64,000 nt of DNA from an uncultured Brachybacterium sp. (GTDB lineage: Bacteria; Actinomycetota; Actinomycetes; Actinomycetales; Dermabacteraceae): NCBI RefSeq assembly GCF_947500705.1, contig NZ_CANMSY010000012.1, forward strand, positions 1-64,000. The letters are read 5' to 3'. Below are positions 43,384 through 52,689 of this stretch, piece after piece. The translations under genes and the position numbers were made by a program. How positions within the stretch are numbered: the first letter of the stretch is position 1; every line of letters starts with the position of its first letter. The notes beneath the pieces were generated by a model that was not told the origin of the DNA, made no database searches, and saw only the letters and a list, made by a program, of their open reading frames with translations.

Positions 43384-45039
43384 ATGCCTTCCGTTTCTCG
43401 TCGCTCCGCTCTCGCTCTCGGTCTCGGTCTTCCCGCCCTGATGACGCTGGCCTCCTGCGGCAACGGGAGCAGCGGTAGCGACGGCGCCGCGGCCGGCGAG
43501 CCCCAGCAGGGCGGCACGCTCACCTACCTCGAGCCGCAGACCTGGACCACCCTGTACCCGCCGGCTGGTGGCTTCTACCCCAACGGCGGCCTGATCAACA
43601 ACCTCACCGACCGCCTGCTCTACCAGAACCCCGAGACCCTCGCGCTCGAGCCGTGGATCGCCACCGCCCTGCCCGAGGTCAACGAGGACGCCACCGAGTA
43701 CACGTTCACGCTGCGCGAGGGTGCGAGCTACTCCGACGGCACTCTGATCGACGCCGAGAACGTGGTGAAGAACTTCGACCTCTACGGCATCGGCGATCCC
43801 GAGCGGGCGCTGACCGTCTCCGAGGCGATCAACAACTACGACCACGGCGAGGTCGTCGATGCGACCACGGTGAAGTTCTTCTTCTCCGCTCCGTCGCCGG
43901 GCTTCCCCCAGGCCGTCTCGACCATCAACTCGGGCCTGCTCTCGAGTGCGACCCTGGACCGCTCGGGCGAGCAGTTCGGCCCAGGCAACGCGGCGGACCT
44001 CATCGCCTCGGGGCCCTTCGTGGTCTCGGCCGAGGAGATCGGCACCCAGATCACCCTCGCCGTCCGCGAGGACTACGACTGGGCCCCGGCCTCCCTCGGG
44101 CACGAGGGCCGCGCCTATCTCGACGAGATCGTCTACCTCGTCGCCTCCGAGTCGAGCGTGCGCGTGGGCACCGTGACCTCGAACCAGGCCCACATCGCGC
44201 GCCAGATCGATGCGCCCGACGAGGCCCAGTTCGAGGCCGACGGCCTGGTGCTCTACGCCGCGCCCACCAATGGAGTGAACAACTCCCTCAGCTTCCGCTT
44301 CCGCGATCCCGCGCTCGAGGACATCGCCACCCGCCAGGCGCTGATCGCCGCGATCGACCGCCAGGCGATCGTGGACACCCTGTTCACCGCGAACTACCCG
44401 CTCGCCACCGGCGCCCTCGGGGCGAAGGCGCTGGGCTACGTCGACACCTCCGAGCACTACGCGCACGACCCCGCGCTGGCGGCCACGCTGCTCGACGAGG
44501 CCGGGTGGGTGGCGGGGGCCGACGGCACCCGTGCGAAGGACGGCGCACCGCTGACGCTGACCTTCAACGAGGCGCTCCCGCAGCCGCGCTCGCGCGAGGT
44601 CGTCACCCTGATCCAGGAGCAGCTCGCCGAGCTCGGCATCGACGTGCAGCTGCTGCCCGGTGACCAGGCCACCCAGGACGCCGCACGCGCCGAGCCCGGC
44701 AAGGTGCAGGTCTATCACTCGATGGTCGCCCGCTCGGACTACGACGTCATCAAGTCCCAGTTCTCCTCGGACAACCGCAATGCGCTGCTGAACGGCCACC
44801 CCGACGGCACCGTCGGTGACGAGGAGCTCGACGCACTCTTCGCACAGATCGCCTCGACGCCCGACGAGGAGGGCCGCGCCGAGGCCTCCGCCGCCGCGCA
44901 GGCCCACCTCGCCGAGCAGGCGCTGATCCTCCCGCTGTTCGAGGAGCCGCAGGTCTACGGGCACGTCGACGCGGTGCAGGGCTTCTCCACCGAGTCCGTG
45001 GCGCGCCCGAGCTTCTACGACACCTGGCTCGCGGGCTGA
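43384..45039 (+). CDS. ABC transporter substrate-binding lipoprotein (family 5, KPN_01854-like)
   Basis: This 551-aa protein has a signal with twin Arg (RRSALALGLGLPALMTLASC, lipobox cysteine near residue 24) and the peptide/nickel SBP fold: GGTLTYLEP opening, FTLREGASYSDGTLIDAENV, and SLSFRFRDPALEDIATRQAL. It is the first gene of a seven-gene run ending with an AhpD-like protein. This run corresponds to the set of TIGRFAM families named after Klebsiella KPN_01854/01858 and Agrobacterium Avi_7169/7170 (from memory). Ligand unknown. Confidence 0.88.
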   Translation: MPSVSRRSALALGLGLPALMTLASCGNGSSGSDGAAAGEPQQGGTLTYLEPQTWTTLYPPAGGFYPNGGLINNLTDRLLYQNPETLALEPWIATALPEVNEDATEYTFTLREGASYSDGTLIDAENVVKNFDLYGIGDPERALTVSEAINNYDHGEVVDATTVKFFFSAPSPGFPQAVSTINSGLLSSATLDRSGEQFGPGNAADLIASGPFVVSAEEIGTQITLAVREDYDWAPASLGHEGRAYLDEIVYLVASESSVRVGTVTSNQAHIARQIDAPDEAQFEADGLVLYAAPTNGVNNSLSFRFRDPALEDIATRQALIAAIDRQAIVDTLFTANYPLATGALGAKALGYVDTSEHYAHDPALAATLLDEAGWVAGADGTRAKDGAPLTLTFNEALPQPRSREVVTLIQEQLAELGIDVQLLPGDQATQDAARAEPGKVQVYHSMVARSDYDVIKSQFSSDNRNALLNGHPDGTVGDEELDALFAQIASTPDEEGRAEASAAAQAHLAEQALILPLFEEPQVYGHVDAVQGFSTESVARPSFYDTWLAG

Positions 45040-45048
45040 GGCGCTGAC

Positions 45049-46035
45049 ATGGCCTACGTCCGGCGCCGCATCGGCGGTGCGCTCCTGGTGCTCGTGCTCG
45101 CCTTCATCGCGGCCTACATCCTGCTCGCCGCGCTCCCGGGGGACGCGGTCCTGGCCCGCTACGGCAACCCCGATCTGGGGCTGACCGCTGCGCAGCTGGC
45201 GGAGATCCGCGCCGCCTATGGGGCGGACCGCCCCCAGCTCGTGCAGTTCTTCGAGACCGCCGGCTCCTTCCTGCGCGGGGATCTCGGGTACTCGATCCAG
45301 AGCGGTGCGGCGGTCTCCGCACTGCTCGCCGAGGCCCTGCCCTCGACGCTGACCCTCGCCGCCCTCGGCCTGGTGAGCGCCGTGGCGCTCGCGGTGGCCA
45401 TCGCTATCACGGCCACCCATCCCGGGCTGCGCGGCCACCGCGCCGCCCGCGCTCTGCGGAACCTGCTGCGGGGACTGCCGCCGCTGATGGTCTCGCTGCC
45501 GGTGTTCTGGATCGGCATCGTGCTGATCCAGGTGTTCTCCTTCCAGCTGGGACTGGTCCCGGTGCTCAACGCCGGCCCGATCGAGTCGCTGATCCTGCCG
45601 GTGGCGACCCTCGCGATCCCGATCGCGGCCCCGCTCGCCCAGGTGCTGATCCGCTCGATCGACGAGGTCCTCGCCCAGCCCTTCGTGTCCGTCGCCCGCG
45701 CCCGCGGCGCCACGAACACCTGGCTGCTGAGCCGCACCGTCGCCCGCAACGCGGTGCTGCCCGCGCTGACCATGGCGGGACTCCTGTTCGGTGAGCTCGT
45801 GGGCGGCGCGGTCGTCACCGAGGCGGTGTTCGGGCGGATGGGCGTCGGCCAGCTCACCGCGCAGGCCGTCGCCGCCCGCGACACCCCTGTGCTGCTGGCC
45901 GTGGTGGTCATCTCCACGGTCGTCTTCGTCCTGATCAACCTCGTCGTGGACCTGCTCTACCCGGTCCTCGACGCAAGACTGCGGCGCTCGGACGCCGCCG
46001 CCCCGACCCGCAGAGCGGCGGTGGCCGTCCGATGA
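45049..46035 (+). CDS. ABC transporter permease (DppB/OppB type)
   Basis: This 328-aa protein has six hydrophobic segments, the N-terminal YVRRRIGGALLVLVLAFIAA that is typical of DppB, and the coupling loop VARARGATNTWLLSRTVARN. It starts 9 nt after the lipoprotein stop and overlaps the next permease by 4 nt. Confidence 0.92.
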   Translation: MAYVRRRIGGALLVLVLAFIAAYILLAALPGDAVLARYGNPDLGLTAAQLAEIRAAYGADRPQLVQFFETAGSFLRGDLGYSIQSGAAVSALLAEALPSTLTLAALGLVSAVALAVAIAITATHPGLRGHRAARALRNLLRGLPPLMVSLPVFWIGIVLIQVFSFQLGLVPVLNAGPIESLILPVATLAIPIAAPLAQVLIRSIDEVLAQPFVSVARARGATNTWLLSRTVARNAVLPALTMAGLLFGELVGGAVVTEAVFGRMGVGQLTAQAVAARDTPVLLAVVVISTVVFVLINLVVDLLYPVLDARLRRSDAAAPTRRAAVAVR

Positions 46036-46898
46036 GCGCCCAGACCCTGACCCCTTCCGGAGCCCCGGCCGGCTCCGGCGCTCCGGCCCGCGCCCCGCGT
46101 CTCTCCGCCCTGCGTCCCGGTGTCGTGCTCTCCGCCCTGGTGCTGCTGACCGCGCTCGCCTGGGCGCTGCTGCCGGGGGTGTTCACCGCCCAGAGCCCGA
46201 CGGCCTCCGTCGGCGCCTCCCTGCAGGCCCCGAGCGCCGAGTTCTGGTTCGGCACCGATGCGACCGGGCGCGACGTCTTCGCCCGCGTCGTCCACGGCGC
46301 CTCGCACTCGATCACCGCGGCCGTGGTCGCGGTCGCCGTCGGACTCGTCGTCGGCACCACCCTCGGCGTGATCGCAGGTTCTGTCGGCGGTTTCGTCGAG
46401 GAGGCGCTCATGCGCCTGGTCGACATGCTGCTCGCGATCCCCGGGCTGCTGCTGTCGCTGTCGGTGGTGATCCTGCTGGGCTTCGGCACCACCAACGCGG
46501 CCATCGCCGTGGGCATCACCTCGATCGCGACCTTCGCGCGGCTGAGCCGCTCGCGGGTGATCTCGGTGCGCCGCAGCGAGTACGTCGAAGCGGCCTTCGG
46601 CTCCGGCGGCACGCTGCCGGCGATCCTGTGGCGCCACATCCTGCCCAACTCCGCCGCCCCCGTCATCGCGCTCGCCGCGCTGCAGCTGGGCTCGGCGATC
46701 CTGCAGATCTCCACCCTCGGCTTCCTCGGCTACGGTGCTCCGCCGCCCACCCCCGAGTGGGGGCTGCTGATCGCCGAGGGCCGCGACTACGTCGCCACCG
46801 CCTGGTGGCTCACGCTGCTGCCGGGCCTGGTGGTCGCCGCCGTCGTACTCGCCACCAACCGCCTCAGCAGCGCCATCGGACAGGGGGAGAGCGCATGA
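46032..46898 (+). CDS. ABC transporter permease (DppC/OppC type)
   Basis: This 288-aa protein has six hydrophobic segments, the FGTDATGRDVFARVVHGASH signature of DppC proteins, and the coupling loop EYVEAAFGSGGTLPAILWRH. It overlaps both neighbours by 4 nt. Confidence 0.93.
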   Translation: MSAQTLTPSGAPAGSGAPARAPRLSALRPGVVLSALVLLTALAWALLPGVFTAQSPTASVGASLQAPSAEFWFGTDATGRDVFARVVHGASHSITAAVVAVAVGLVVGTTLGVIAGSVGGFVEEALMRLVDMLLAIPGLLLSLSVVILLGFGTTNAAIAVGITSIATFARLSRSRVISVRRSEYVEAAFGSGGTLPAILWRHILPNSAAPVIALAALQLGSAILQISTLGFLGYGAPPPTPEWGLLIAEGRDYVATAWWLTLLPGLVVAAVVLATNRLSSAIGQGESA

Positions 46899-48748
46899 CC
46901 ACCCACCACGAGACCTGGACTCCGGAGCAGCTCGAGCACCCGGCACGGCCCGAGAGCGCCGCGCATACCGAGCAATCCGGGCAGTCCGAGCACTCCGCAC
47001 AGCCCCAGCCGTTGCTCGACGTCACCGGGCTGCGCATCGCCTACCGCACCCGCCGCGGTCAGGTCGAGGCCGTGCGCGGGATCGACCTGAGCGTCGCCCG
47101 CGGCAGCGTCACCGCGCTGGTCGGTGAATCCGGCTCCGGCAAGTCCAGCGCCGCCCAGGCCGTGATCGGCCTGCTCGCCGAGAACGGCGCCGTCACGGGC
47201 GGGTCCATCGCGCTCACCGGGGCCGACGGCGTGCGCGAGGAGCTCGTGGGCCTCCCCGAACGGGCCTGGCGCGAGCTGCGCGGCACCCGCATCGGCCTGA
47301 TCCCGCAGGATCCCACCAGCTCCCTGGACCCGGTGCGGACGATCGGCGCGAGCGTCGGTGACCCGCTGCGGATCCACGGCTGGCGCGATCGGGAGCGGAT
47401 CGAGGCCAGGGTGATCGAGCTGCTCGAACGCGTGGGCCTGGATGATCCCGCGACCCGCGCCCGCCAGTACCCGCATGAGCTCTCCGGCGGCATGCGCCAG
47501 CGCGTGCTCATCGCCGCCGCCCTTGCGCTGGAGCCCGAGCTGCTGATCGCCGACGAGCCCACGAGCGCCCTGGACGTCACCGTCCAGGCCACCGTCCTGG
47601 ATCTCATCGACGAGCTGCGCGTCGCCACCGGCGCGGGCGTCCTGCTGATCACCCACGACCTCGCCGTCGCGGCGGACCGCGCCGACACCCTCGTGGTGCT
47701 GCGCGGCGGAACGGTCGAGGAGGCCGGGCCGACGGGGAAGGTGCTCGCGGCCCCGTCGGCCGAGTACACCCGCACCCTGCTCTCGGACGCCCCCTCGCTG
47801 CGGCAGATCGTCGACCGGGCGCCGCACCGGCCCACCGCCGGCGAGGCACCGCTCGTGCGGGTCCGCGACCTGCGCCAGGAGTTCCACCGTCGCGGCAGCG
47901 GCGAGCCCTTCGTCGCCGTCGACGACGTGTCCTTCGAGATCCCGCGCGGTACCACCCACGCCCTGGTGGGGGAGTCCGGCTCGGGCAAGACCACCACCGG
48001 CCGCGCGATCGCGGGCTTCCGCGCCCCCACCGCGGGCAGCGTCCTGGTGGGCGACACGGAGGTCACGCAGCTCGGCACCGGGAAGCGGCTGCGGGAGTTC
48101 CGCAGCACCGTGCAGCTGGTCCACCAGAACCCCTTCGGCTCGCTCGATCCGCGGCAGTCGATCTCCGCGATCCTCGAGGAGCCGCTGCGCAACACCCGCC
48201 GCGGCAACCGTGCCGAGCGCCGCTCCGCCGCCCTGCACCACCTCGAGCTGGTGGCCCTGCCGCTCGAGGTCGCGAGCCGTCGTCCCCGGGAGCTCTCGGG
48301 CGGGCAGCGCCAGCGGGTCGCGATCGCTCGCGCGCTGATCCTGCAGCCCGAGGTGGTGGTGCTCGACGAGGCGGTCTCCGCGCTCGACGTCACCGTGCAG
48401 GCGCAGATCCTGCGGCTGCTGGCCCGCCTGCAGGACGAACTGGCGCTGACCTACGTGTTCATCTCGCACGATCTCGCCGTGGTCCGGCAGGTCGCCGACA
48501 CCGTCACGGTGATGCGCCGAGGCCAGCAGGTCGAGAGCGGGGAGGTGGGCAGGGTCCTCGAGGACCCGCACCACGAGTACACCCGGCAGCTGCTCGCCGC
48601 GATCCCCGGCACCGAGCGTGCCTGGGGCCACCACCACCGTGCCACGACGGACCGAGCGGAGTCCGGCCGCAGCACGCCGGTTCCTCACGAGTCGGCCCCT
48701 GGCGGGCACCGCCGCACCGCATCCTCCGAGGAGATCACCGCATCATGA
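46895..48748 (+). CDS. Fused double ABC ATPase (DppD-DppF type)
   Basis: This 617-aa protein contains two complete ATPase domains in one chain. The first has Walker A GESGSGKS at 77-84, signature LSGGMRQRV and Walker B LLIADEPTSALD. The second has GESGSGKTT near 359, LSGGQRQRVAIARAL and VVLDEAVSALDV. In the second Walker B the usual DEP is DEA, as is common in DppF-like proteins. The His/Ser-rich N- and C-terminal tails are not conserved. It overlaps the permease before it and the monooxygenase after it by 4 nt. Confidence 0.93.
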   Translation: MTTHHETWTPEQLEHPARPESAAHTEQSGQSEHSAQPQPLLDVTGLRIAYRTRRGQVEAVRGIDLSVARGSVTALVGESGSGKSSAAQAVIGLLAENGAVTGGSIALTGADGVREELVGLPERAWRELRGTRIGLIPQDPTSSLDPVRTIGASVGDPLRIHGWRDRERIEARVIELLERVGLDDPATRARQYPHELSGGMRQRVLIAAALALEPELLIADEPTSALDVTVQATVLDLIDELRVATGAGVLLITHDLAVAADRADTLVVLRGGTVEEAGPTGKVLAAPSAEYTRTLLSDAPSLRQIVDRAPHRPTAGEAPLVRVRDLRQEFHRRGSGEPFVAVDDVSFEIPRGTTHALVGESGSGKTTTGRAIAGFRAPTAGSVLVGDTEVTQLGTGKRLREFRSTVQLVHQNPFGSLDPRQSISAILEEPLRNTRRGNRAERRSAALHHLELVALPLEVASRRPRELSGGQRQRVAIARALILQPEVVVLDEAVSALDVTVQAQILRLLARLQDELALTYVFISHDLAVVRQVADTVTVMRRGQQVESGEVGRVLEDPHHEYTRQLLAAIPGTERAWGHHHRATTDRAESGRSTPVPHESAPGGHRRTASSEEITAS

Positions 48749-49842
48749 CCCGACCCCGTCTGGGCCTGTTCACCCGCCTGCTCGAGGAGGCGCCCGCCGC
48801 GGACCGCTACCGCTTCGCGCTCGAGCAGATCGCCCGCGCCGACGAGCTCGGCTTCGCTTCCGCCTGGGTGGCCCAGCACCACTTCGGAGAGCACGAGGGC
48901 GGGCTGCCCTCGCCCTTCGTGCTGCTCGCCGCCGCAGCCCAGCGCACTCGGCGCATCGCCCTCGGGACCGCCGTGGTGACCCTCCCGATCGATGACCCGC
49001 TGCGCGTCGCCGAGGACGCCGCCGTGCTCGATGCCCTCAGCGGCGAACGGGTCCAGCTCGGTATCGCCGCCGGCGGCACCCCAGGCTCCTTCCCCGCCTT
49101 CGGCCGGGACCCGAGTGCGCGCCGGGAGCTCTTCGCCGATCATCTCGAGGTGCTGCGCGACGCCCTCGCCGGGCGCGGGGTGCGCGGCACCGACTCGAGG
49201 ATCTACCCCGCTGCCGGTGACCTGGGGCAGCGGATCTGGCAGGCCACCTTCTCGGTCGACGGTGGCAGGCGTGCCGGGGAGACCGGCGACGGCCTGCTGC
49301 TCTCCCGCACTCAGCCCCGCCCCGAGGGTGAGCACGACCGTCCCCTCCACGAGCTCCAGCTGCCCATCATCGAGGCCTATCGCGCTGTGCTCCCGGACGG
49401 TGCGGCTCCGCGGATCCTCGCCTCCCGCACCGCGCTCGTCGTGGACCCCGCGGACCGCCCCCGCGCCCTCGAGCTCGCCGAGCCGGGCCTGCGGCAGCTC
49501 GCCGCCCTCCAGCCGGGCTTCGACGCCGCGGGCGCCACCCTCGCGCAGCTCATCGCGGTCACCGACACCCATGTCGGCACAGTCGAGGAGGTCGCCGAGA
49601 GCCTCGCGGCCGATGCGACGCTGCCGCAGGCCACCGACGTGTCCTTCCAGGTCCACTCGATCGCCGCTCCGCACGAGATGACCCTGCGCAGCCTCGAGCT
49701 GCTGGCCACCGAGGTCGCCCCGAGGGTCGGCTTCGCGACCGGGGTCGAGGCTGCCGAGGCCCTGCGCACCGCCCACCGCGACCTCTCGTCGGCGTCTCCC
49801 ACCGACCTCGCCACCTCCACCCCGAAGGGACCAGCCGCATGA
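48745..49842 (+). CDS. LLM-class flavin-dependent monooxygenase (KPN_01858-like)
   Basis: This 365-aa bacterial-luciferase-like TIM barrel has RLGLFTRLLEE, WVAQHHFGEHEGGLPSPFVL, and the flavin-phosphate region ERVQLGIAAGGTPGSFPAFG. Such enzymes use FMNH2 supplied by a reductase that is not present here. The tight coupling to an ABC importer and to two CMD/AhpD-like proteins suggests oxidation of an imported compound followed by handling of a peroxide or reactive product. This is inferred from neighbourhood. Confidence 0.88.
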   Translation: MTRPRLGLFTRLLEEAPAADRYRFALEQIARADELGFASAWVAQHHFGEHEGGLPSPFVLLAAAAQRTRRIALGTAVVTLPIDDPLRVAEDAAVLDALSGERVQLGIAAGGTPGSFPAFGRDPSARRELFADHLEVLRDALAGRGVRGTDSRIYPAAGDLGQRIWQATFSVDGGRRAGETGDGLLLSRTQPRPEGEHDRPLHELQLPIIEAYRAVLPDGAAPRILASRTALVVDPADRPRALELAEPGLRQLAALQPGFDAAGATLAQLIAVTDTHVGTVEEVAESLAADATLPQATDVSFQVHSIAAPHEMTLRSLELLATEVAPRVGFATGVEAAEALRTAHRDLSSASPTDLATSTPKGPAA

Positions 49843-50417
49843 GCGAGCCTGTTGTCGACGCCGTAGATGTCATCGACCACCTCGCCGGGGAGGGGGAGGG
49901 CGGGCAGATCGCCCGCCTGCGCTCCCTGCGCCCCCAGGCCCGCGAGAATGCGCAGCGCAGCTACGAGGCGCTGCTGGAACCGGCCGATCCCGGCAGTGTG
50001 CCGCTGCGCGAGCGCTACGCCGTGGCCGCCTACGTGGCTCAGCTGCACGGCCCCGGCCCCGCCGCCGAGCTGTACCTCGAGAACCTGCGCGATGAGGACG
50101 AGGACCTGGCGGAGCTGATCGCCGCGGGCCGCTCCACCGGTGAGCAGCACCTCGACGCGGGGCTCGCCCACGCCGAGCTGCTCGTGCAGCGCCCACGGGA
50201 GGCCGCACCGGCCCACCTGCGCGCCCTCGGAGCGGCCGGCTGGGACGCCGACGGGATCGTGACCCTCTCCCAGCTGGTCTCCTTCCTGACCTTCCAGCTG
50301 CGCGTCGCCCACGGGCTGGCCGTCCTCGCCGAGAACCCTGCACCCGAGAACCCTGCGCCGGCCACGCGCCCTGCTTCGGCCACGCACCGCGCCCCGACGA
50401 CGGAGGAGACCCGATGA
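49839..50417 (+). CDS. CMD-domain protein (Avi_7170-like)
   Basis: This 192-aa helical protein resembles carboxymuconolactone decarboxylase/AhpD folds (REAAPAHLRALGAAGWDADG, LSQLVSFLTFQLRVAHGLAV) but lacks the CxxC redox pair. The pair is instead carried by the next gene, so the two may form a mixed complex. The C-terminal 28 residues are a repetitive ENPAP-rich tail, seen as two ENPAP copies. It overlaps both neighbours by 4 nt. Confidence 0.82.
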   Translation: MSEPVVDAVDVIDHLAGEGEGGQIARLRSLRPQARENAQRSYEALLEPADPGSVPLRERYAVAAYVAQLHGPGPAAELYLENLRDEDEDLAELIAAGRSTGEQHLDAGLAHAELLVQRPREAAPAHLRALGAAGWDADGIVTLSQLVSFLTFQLRVAHGLAVLAENPAPENPAPATRPASATHRAPTTEETR

Positions 50418-51007
50418 CCCGCCCCGAGACCTTCACCCAGGACAGCCTCGGCTGGGTCCCCTGGGTCGAGCCCGTCGAGCGCGAGGACCTCACCGCGGAG
50501 CAGGACGCCGCGCTGCTGGACGACTTCCGCCGCGCCTCCCCATACTTCCGCCTGCTCGCACGGGATCCGCAGGCATTGCGCGCCCGCACCCTCACCGACC
50601 AGGACATCTTCTTCAACACCGAGGGCGGGGCCGGCCGCGCAGAGCGGGAGCTCGCGGCGACCGCGACCTCCCGCACCAACGGCTGCATCTACTGCGCCTC
50701 CGTGCACTCGGCCGCCGCGACCCGTGAATCCGGTCGCCACGATGACGTGCAGCGCCTGCTCGACGAGGGCGTCGGCGCGGAGCTGGGCTCCGAGGCGTGG
50801 AATGCGATCGCCGAGGCCGCCGACGTCCTCACCCACCTCCCGCTCGACTTCGGACCAGCGCAGATCGAGCGCCTGCGCGCCGCTGGCCTCAGCGATGCCG
50901 AGATCGTCGACGTCATCAACGGCGCCGCCTTCTTCAACTGGGCCAATCGCCTGATGCTCTCCCTCGGGGAGCCTGAGGTGCCGACGAGGAAGAAGAGTCG
51001 TTCCTGA
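50414..51007 (+). CDS. Alkylhydroperoxidase AhpD-domain protein (Avi_7169-like)
   Basis: This 197-aa protein has the AhpD active-site motif CIYCASVHS at about 94-102, with both cysteines and the histidine of the proton relay. It could reduce peroxides generated by the upstream flavin monooxygenase. It is the last gene of the operon. Confidence 0.88.
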   Translation: MTRPETFTQDSLGWVPWVEPVEREDLTAEQDAALLDDFRRASPYFRLLARDPQALRARTLTDQDIFFNTEGGAGRAERELAATATSRTNGCIYCASVHSAAATRESGRHDDVQRLLDEGVGAELGSEAWNAIAEAADVLTHLPLDFGPAQIERLRAAGLSDAEIVDVINGAAFFNWANRLMLSLGEPEVPTRKKSRS

Positions 51008-51093
51008 GCTGACCTGCCCGGTCGAGCCAGGCCGTCGCGCGTGCGTCCGCCGACCTCGACGACGAGAACCGGCAACATCGTGTGCGCATGTCG

Positions 51094-51482
51094 CTACGCA
51101 GGCGCCCCGGGCCTGTCGACGCGGTCGGCGGTGGGTCGCCACGGCTCGTGCACGTGCGCGAGCCAGACCTCCTCTGCCGGGAAGCAGCTCGAGCTCGCCG
51201 TCGACCGGCACGTACTGCAGCCGGGGAGCGTCGACCCCCTCGTGAATCGAGTAGCCGTCCTCGCTGTGGGCGTCGTCGAGCTCCTGCTCGTCCAGAGGGT
51301 GGAGGAGGGGGTCGAAGGCGGCGACCACCGCCGGGTGCCGCTCCGTCATGCCGGTGTCGACCAGGATCCTGCCCTCGGGGTGGTCGCTGACGTGCACGCA
51401 GACGGGCATGATCTCGCCCTCGACGTGCAGCTCGGCGACCGCTTCGACGAGGCGAGCATCGCTGGCGCCATGGCCGACGGCA
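51094..51482 (-). pseudogene. Metallo-beta-lactamase-fold hydrolase remnant with two internal deletions
   Basis: Three stretches of a lactonase-like MBL protein are joined: VCVHVSDHPEGRILVDTGM with HPAVVAAFDPLLHPLDEQ, then LDDAHSEDGYSIHEGVDAP with YVPVDGELELLPG, then (in another frame) EVWLAHVHEPWRP before a TAG at 51094. The HxHxDH metal-binding segment that should separate the first two, and the CGD/YAWFG region that should separate the last two, are missing. There is no start codon in frame at the 5' end, which abuts the stop of the homocysteine methyltransferase gene. It cannot make a working enzyme. Confidence 0.7.
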
Positions 51483-51488
51483 CTGCGG

Positions 51489-52535
51489 TCAGGCTCGCTC
51501 GCCGAGATCGACCACGTGCTCGGGCAGGCGCTCGTTGCTGCCGTACATGAAATGGTTCGCCATGTTCTCGGAGAACCGGCTGGCCGCCGGGGTGCGGCCG
51601 ACGGCTTCGGCGACCTCGCGGATGTGGATCGGGGCGGCGCCGCAGCACACGCCCAGGTAGTTCACGCCCAGCCCGAAGGCCTCCTCGGCGAAGGCCCGGA
51701 TCTCGTAGCGATTGGCGAGCAGGGGGTCCAGGGCCGTGGGGAAGGTGCGTCCGTGCGGGGAGGGCACGGTCGCCGCGACGTCCGAGAGGTTGAAGAACGT
51801 CGGCTCCGCCTCCGTCGTCCGGTAGGGGATCGGCAGCGCGCCCACGTGACAGGAGACCGCCTCGCGGATCTGCCGCAGCCACGGCATCAGGGTCGCCGGG
51901 CCCCGGAAGCAGTTCAGCCCGACCACGTCGGCCCCGCCCTGCTCCAGGCGTTGGGCGGTCTCGACGATCCCTGCCCCGTCGGCCATCTCCTGGAACGCCA
52001 TCGGCGCGAGCGTGAGCACCACGGGCAGCCCGGAGGCCTTCGCCACCTCGAGCGCCGCGAGCGCCTCGCCGGCGTAGTAGAAGGTCTCGCCGATGATGAG
52101 GTCCGCGCCCTCCTCGACGGCCCAGCCGACCATCTCCTCGAACATGCCGCGCACCTCGGACTGCCGGGCGGGGTCCGCCGGGTCCCAGATGTTCGAGTTC
52201 GAGATGTTGCCGGCCATCAGGTTCCCGGGCACCGCGTCGGCGACCTCACGGGCGATGCGCAGCGCGGAGCGGTTCAGCGGCTCCAGCAGCTCCTCCTTGC
52301 CGATCACTCGCATCTTCTCGCGGTGGCCGTTGTAGGTGAATGCCTCGACGATGTCGGAGCCGGCGCGCTGGAAGTCCACGTGCAGGGACCGCAGGGCCTC
52401 CGGATGCTCGAGCGCGACCTCGGGGACGAATTCGCCGGCGGTCAGGTAGCCGCGGCGCTCGAGCTCGAACAGGAAGCCCTCCGCGCAGATGACGGGGCCG
52501 GCGTCGAGGCGCTCGGTGAGGATGTTCTGGGACAT
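51489..52535 (-). CDS. Homocysteine/betaine S-methyltransferase family protein
   Basis: This 348-aa TIM-barrel enzyme has the zinc-site motifs GLNCFRGP and GVCCGAAPIHIREVA, giving the three conserved cysteines, and the N-terminal CAEGFLFELERRGYL. It transfers a methyl group from betaine, S-methylmethionine or a similar donor to homocysteine. It resembles the BHMT branch. It stands alone; the remnant downstream on the same strand abuts its stop. Confidence 0.88.
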   Translation of the reverse strand: MSQNILTERLDAGPVICAEGFLFELERRGYLTAGEFVPEVALEHPEALRSLHVDFQRAGSDIVEAFTYNGHREKMRVIGKEELLEPLNRSALRIAREVADAVPGNLMAGNISNSNIWDPADPARQSEVRGMFEEMVGWAVEEGADLIIGETFYYAGEALAALEVAKASGLPVVLTLAPMAFQEMADGAGIVETAQRLEQGGADVVGLNCFRGPATLMPWLRQIREAVSCHVGALPIPYRTTEAEPTFFNLSDVAATVPSPHGRTFPTALDPLLANRYEIRAFAEEAFGLGVNYLGVCCGAAPIHIREVAEAVGRTPAASRFSENMANHFMYGSNERLPEHVVDLGERA

Positions 52536-52689
52536 GGTCGGTGCTCGGCTCTCGGAAGATGGGCGGACGGTCGAACGGGAATCTACCGAGTCGCCGGAGT
52601 CGCCGACCCGAATGTGGCGCGGAATGAACGCGGGTGATGGCGTGCCGGGGGCCGGTGGATTCCCGATCGGAGTGCCCGTCCCCTCCTGC

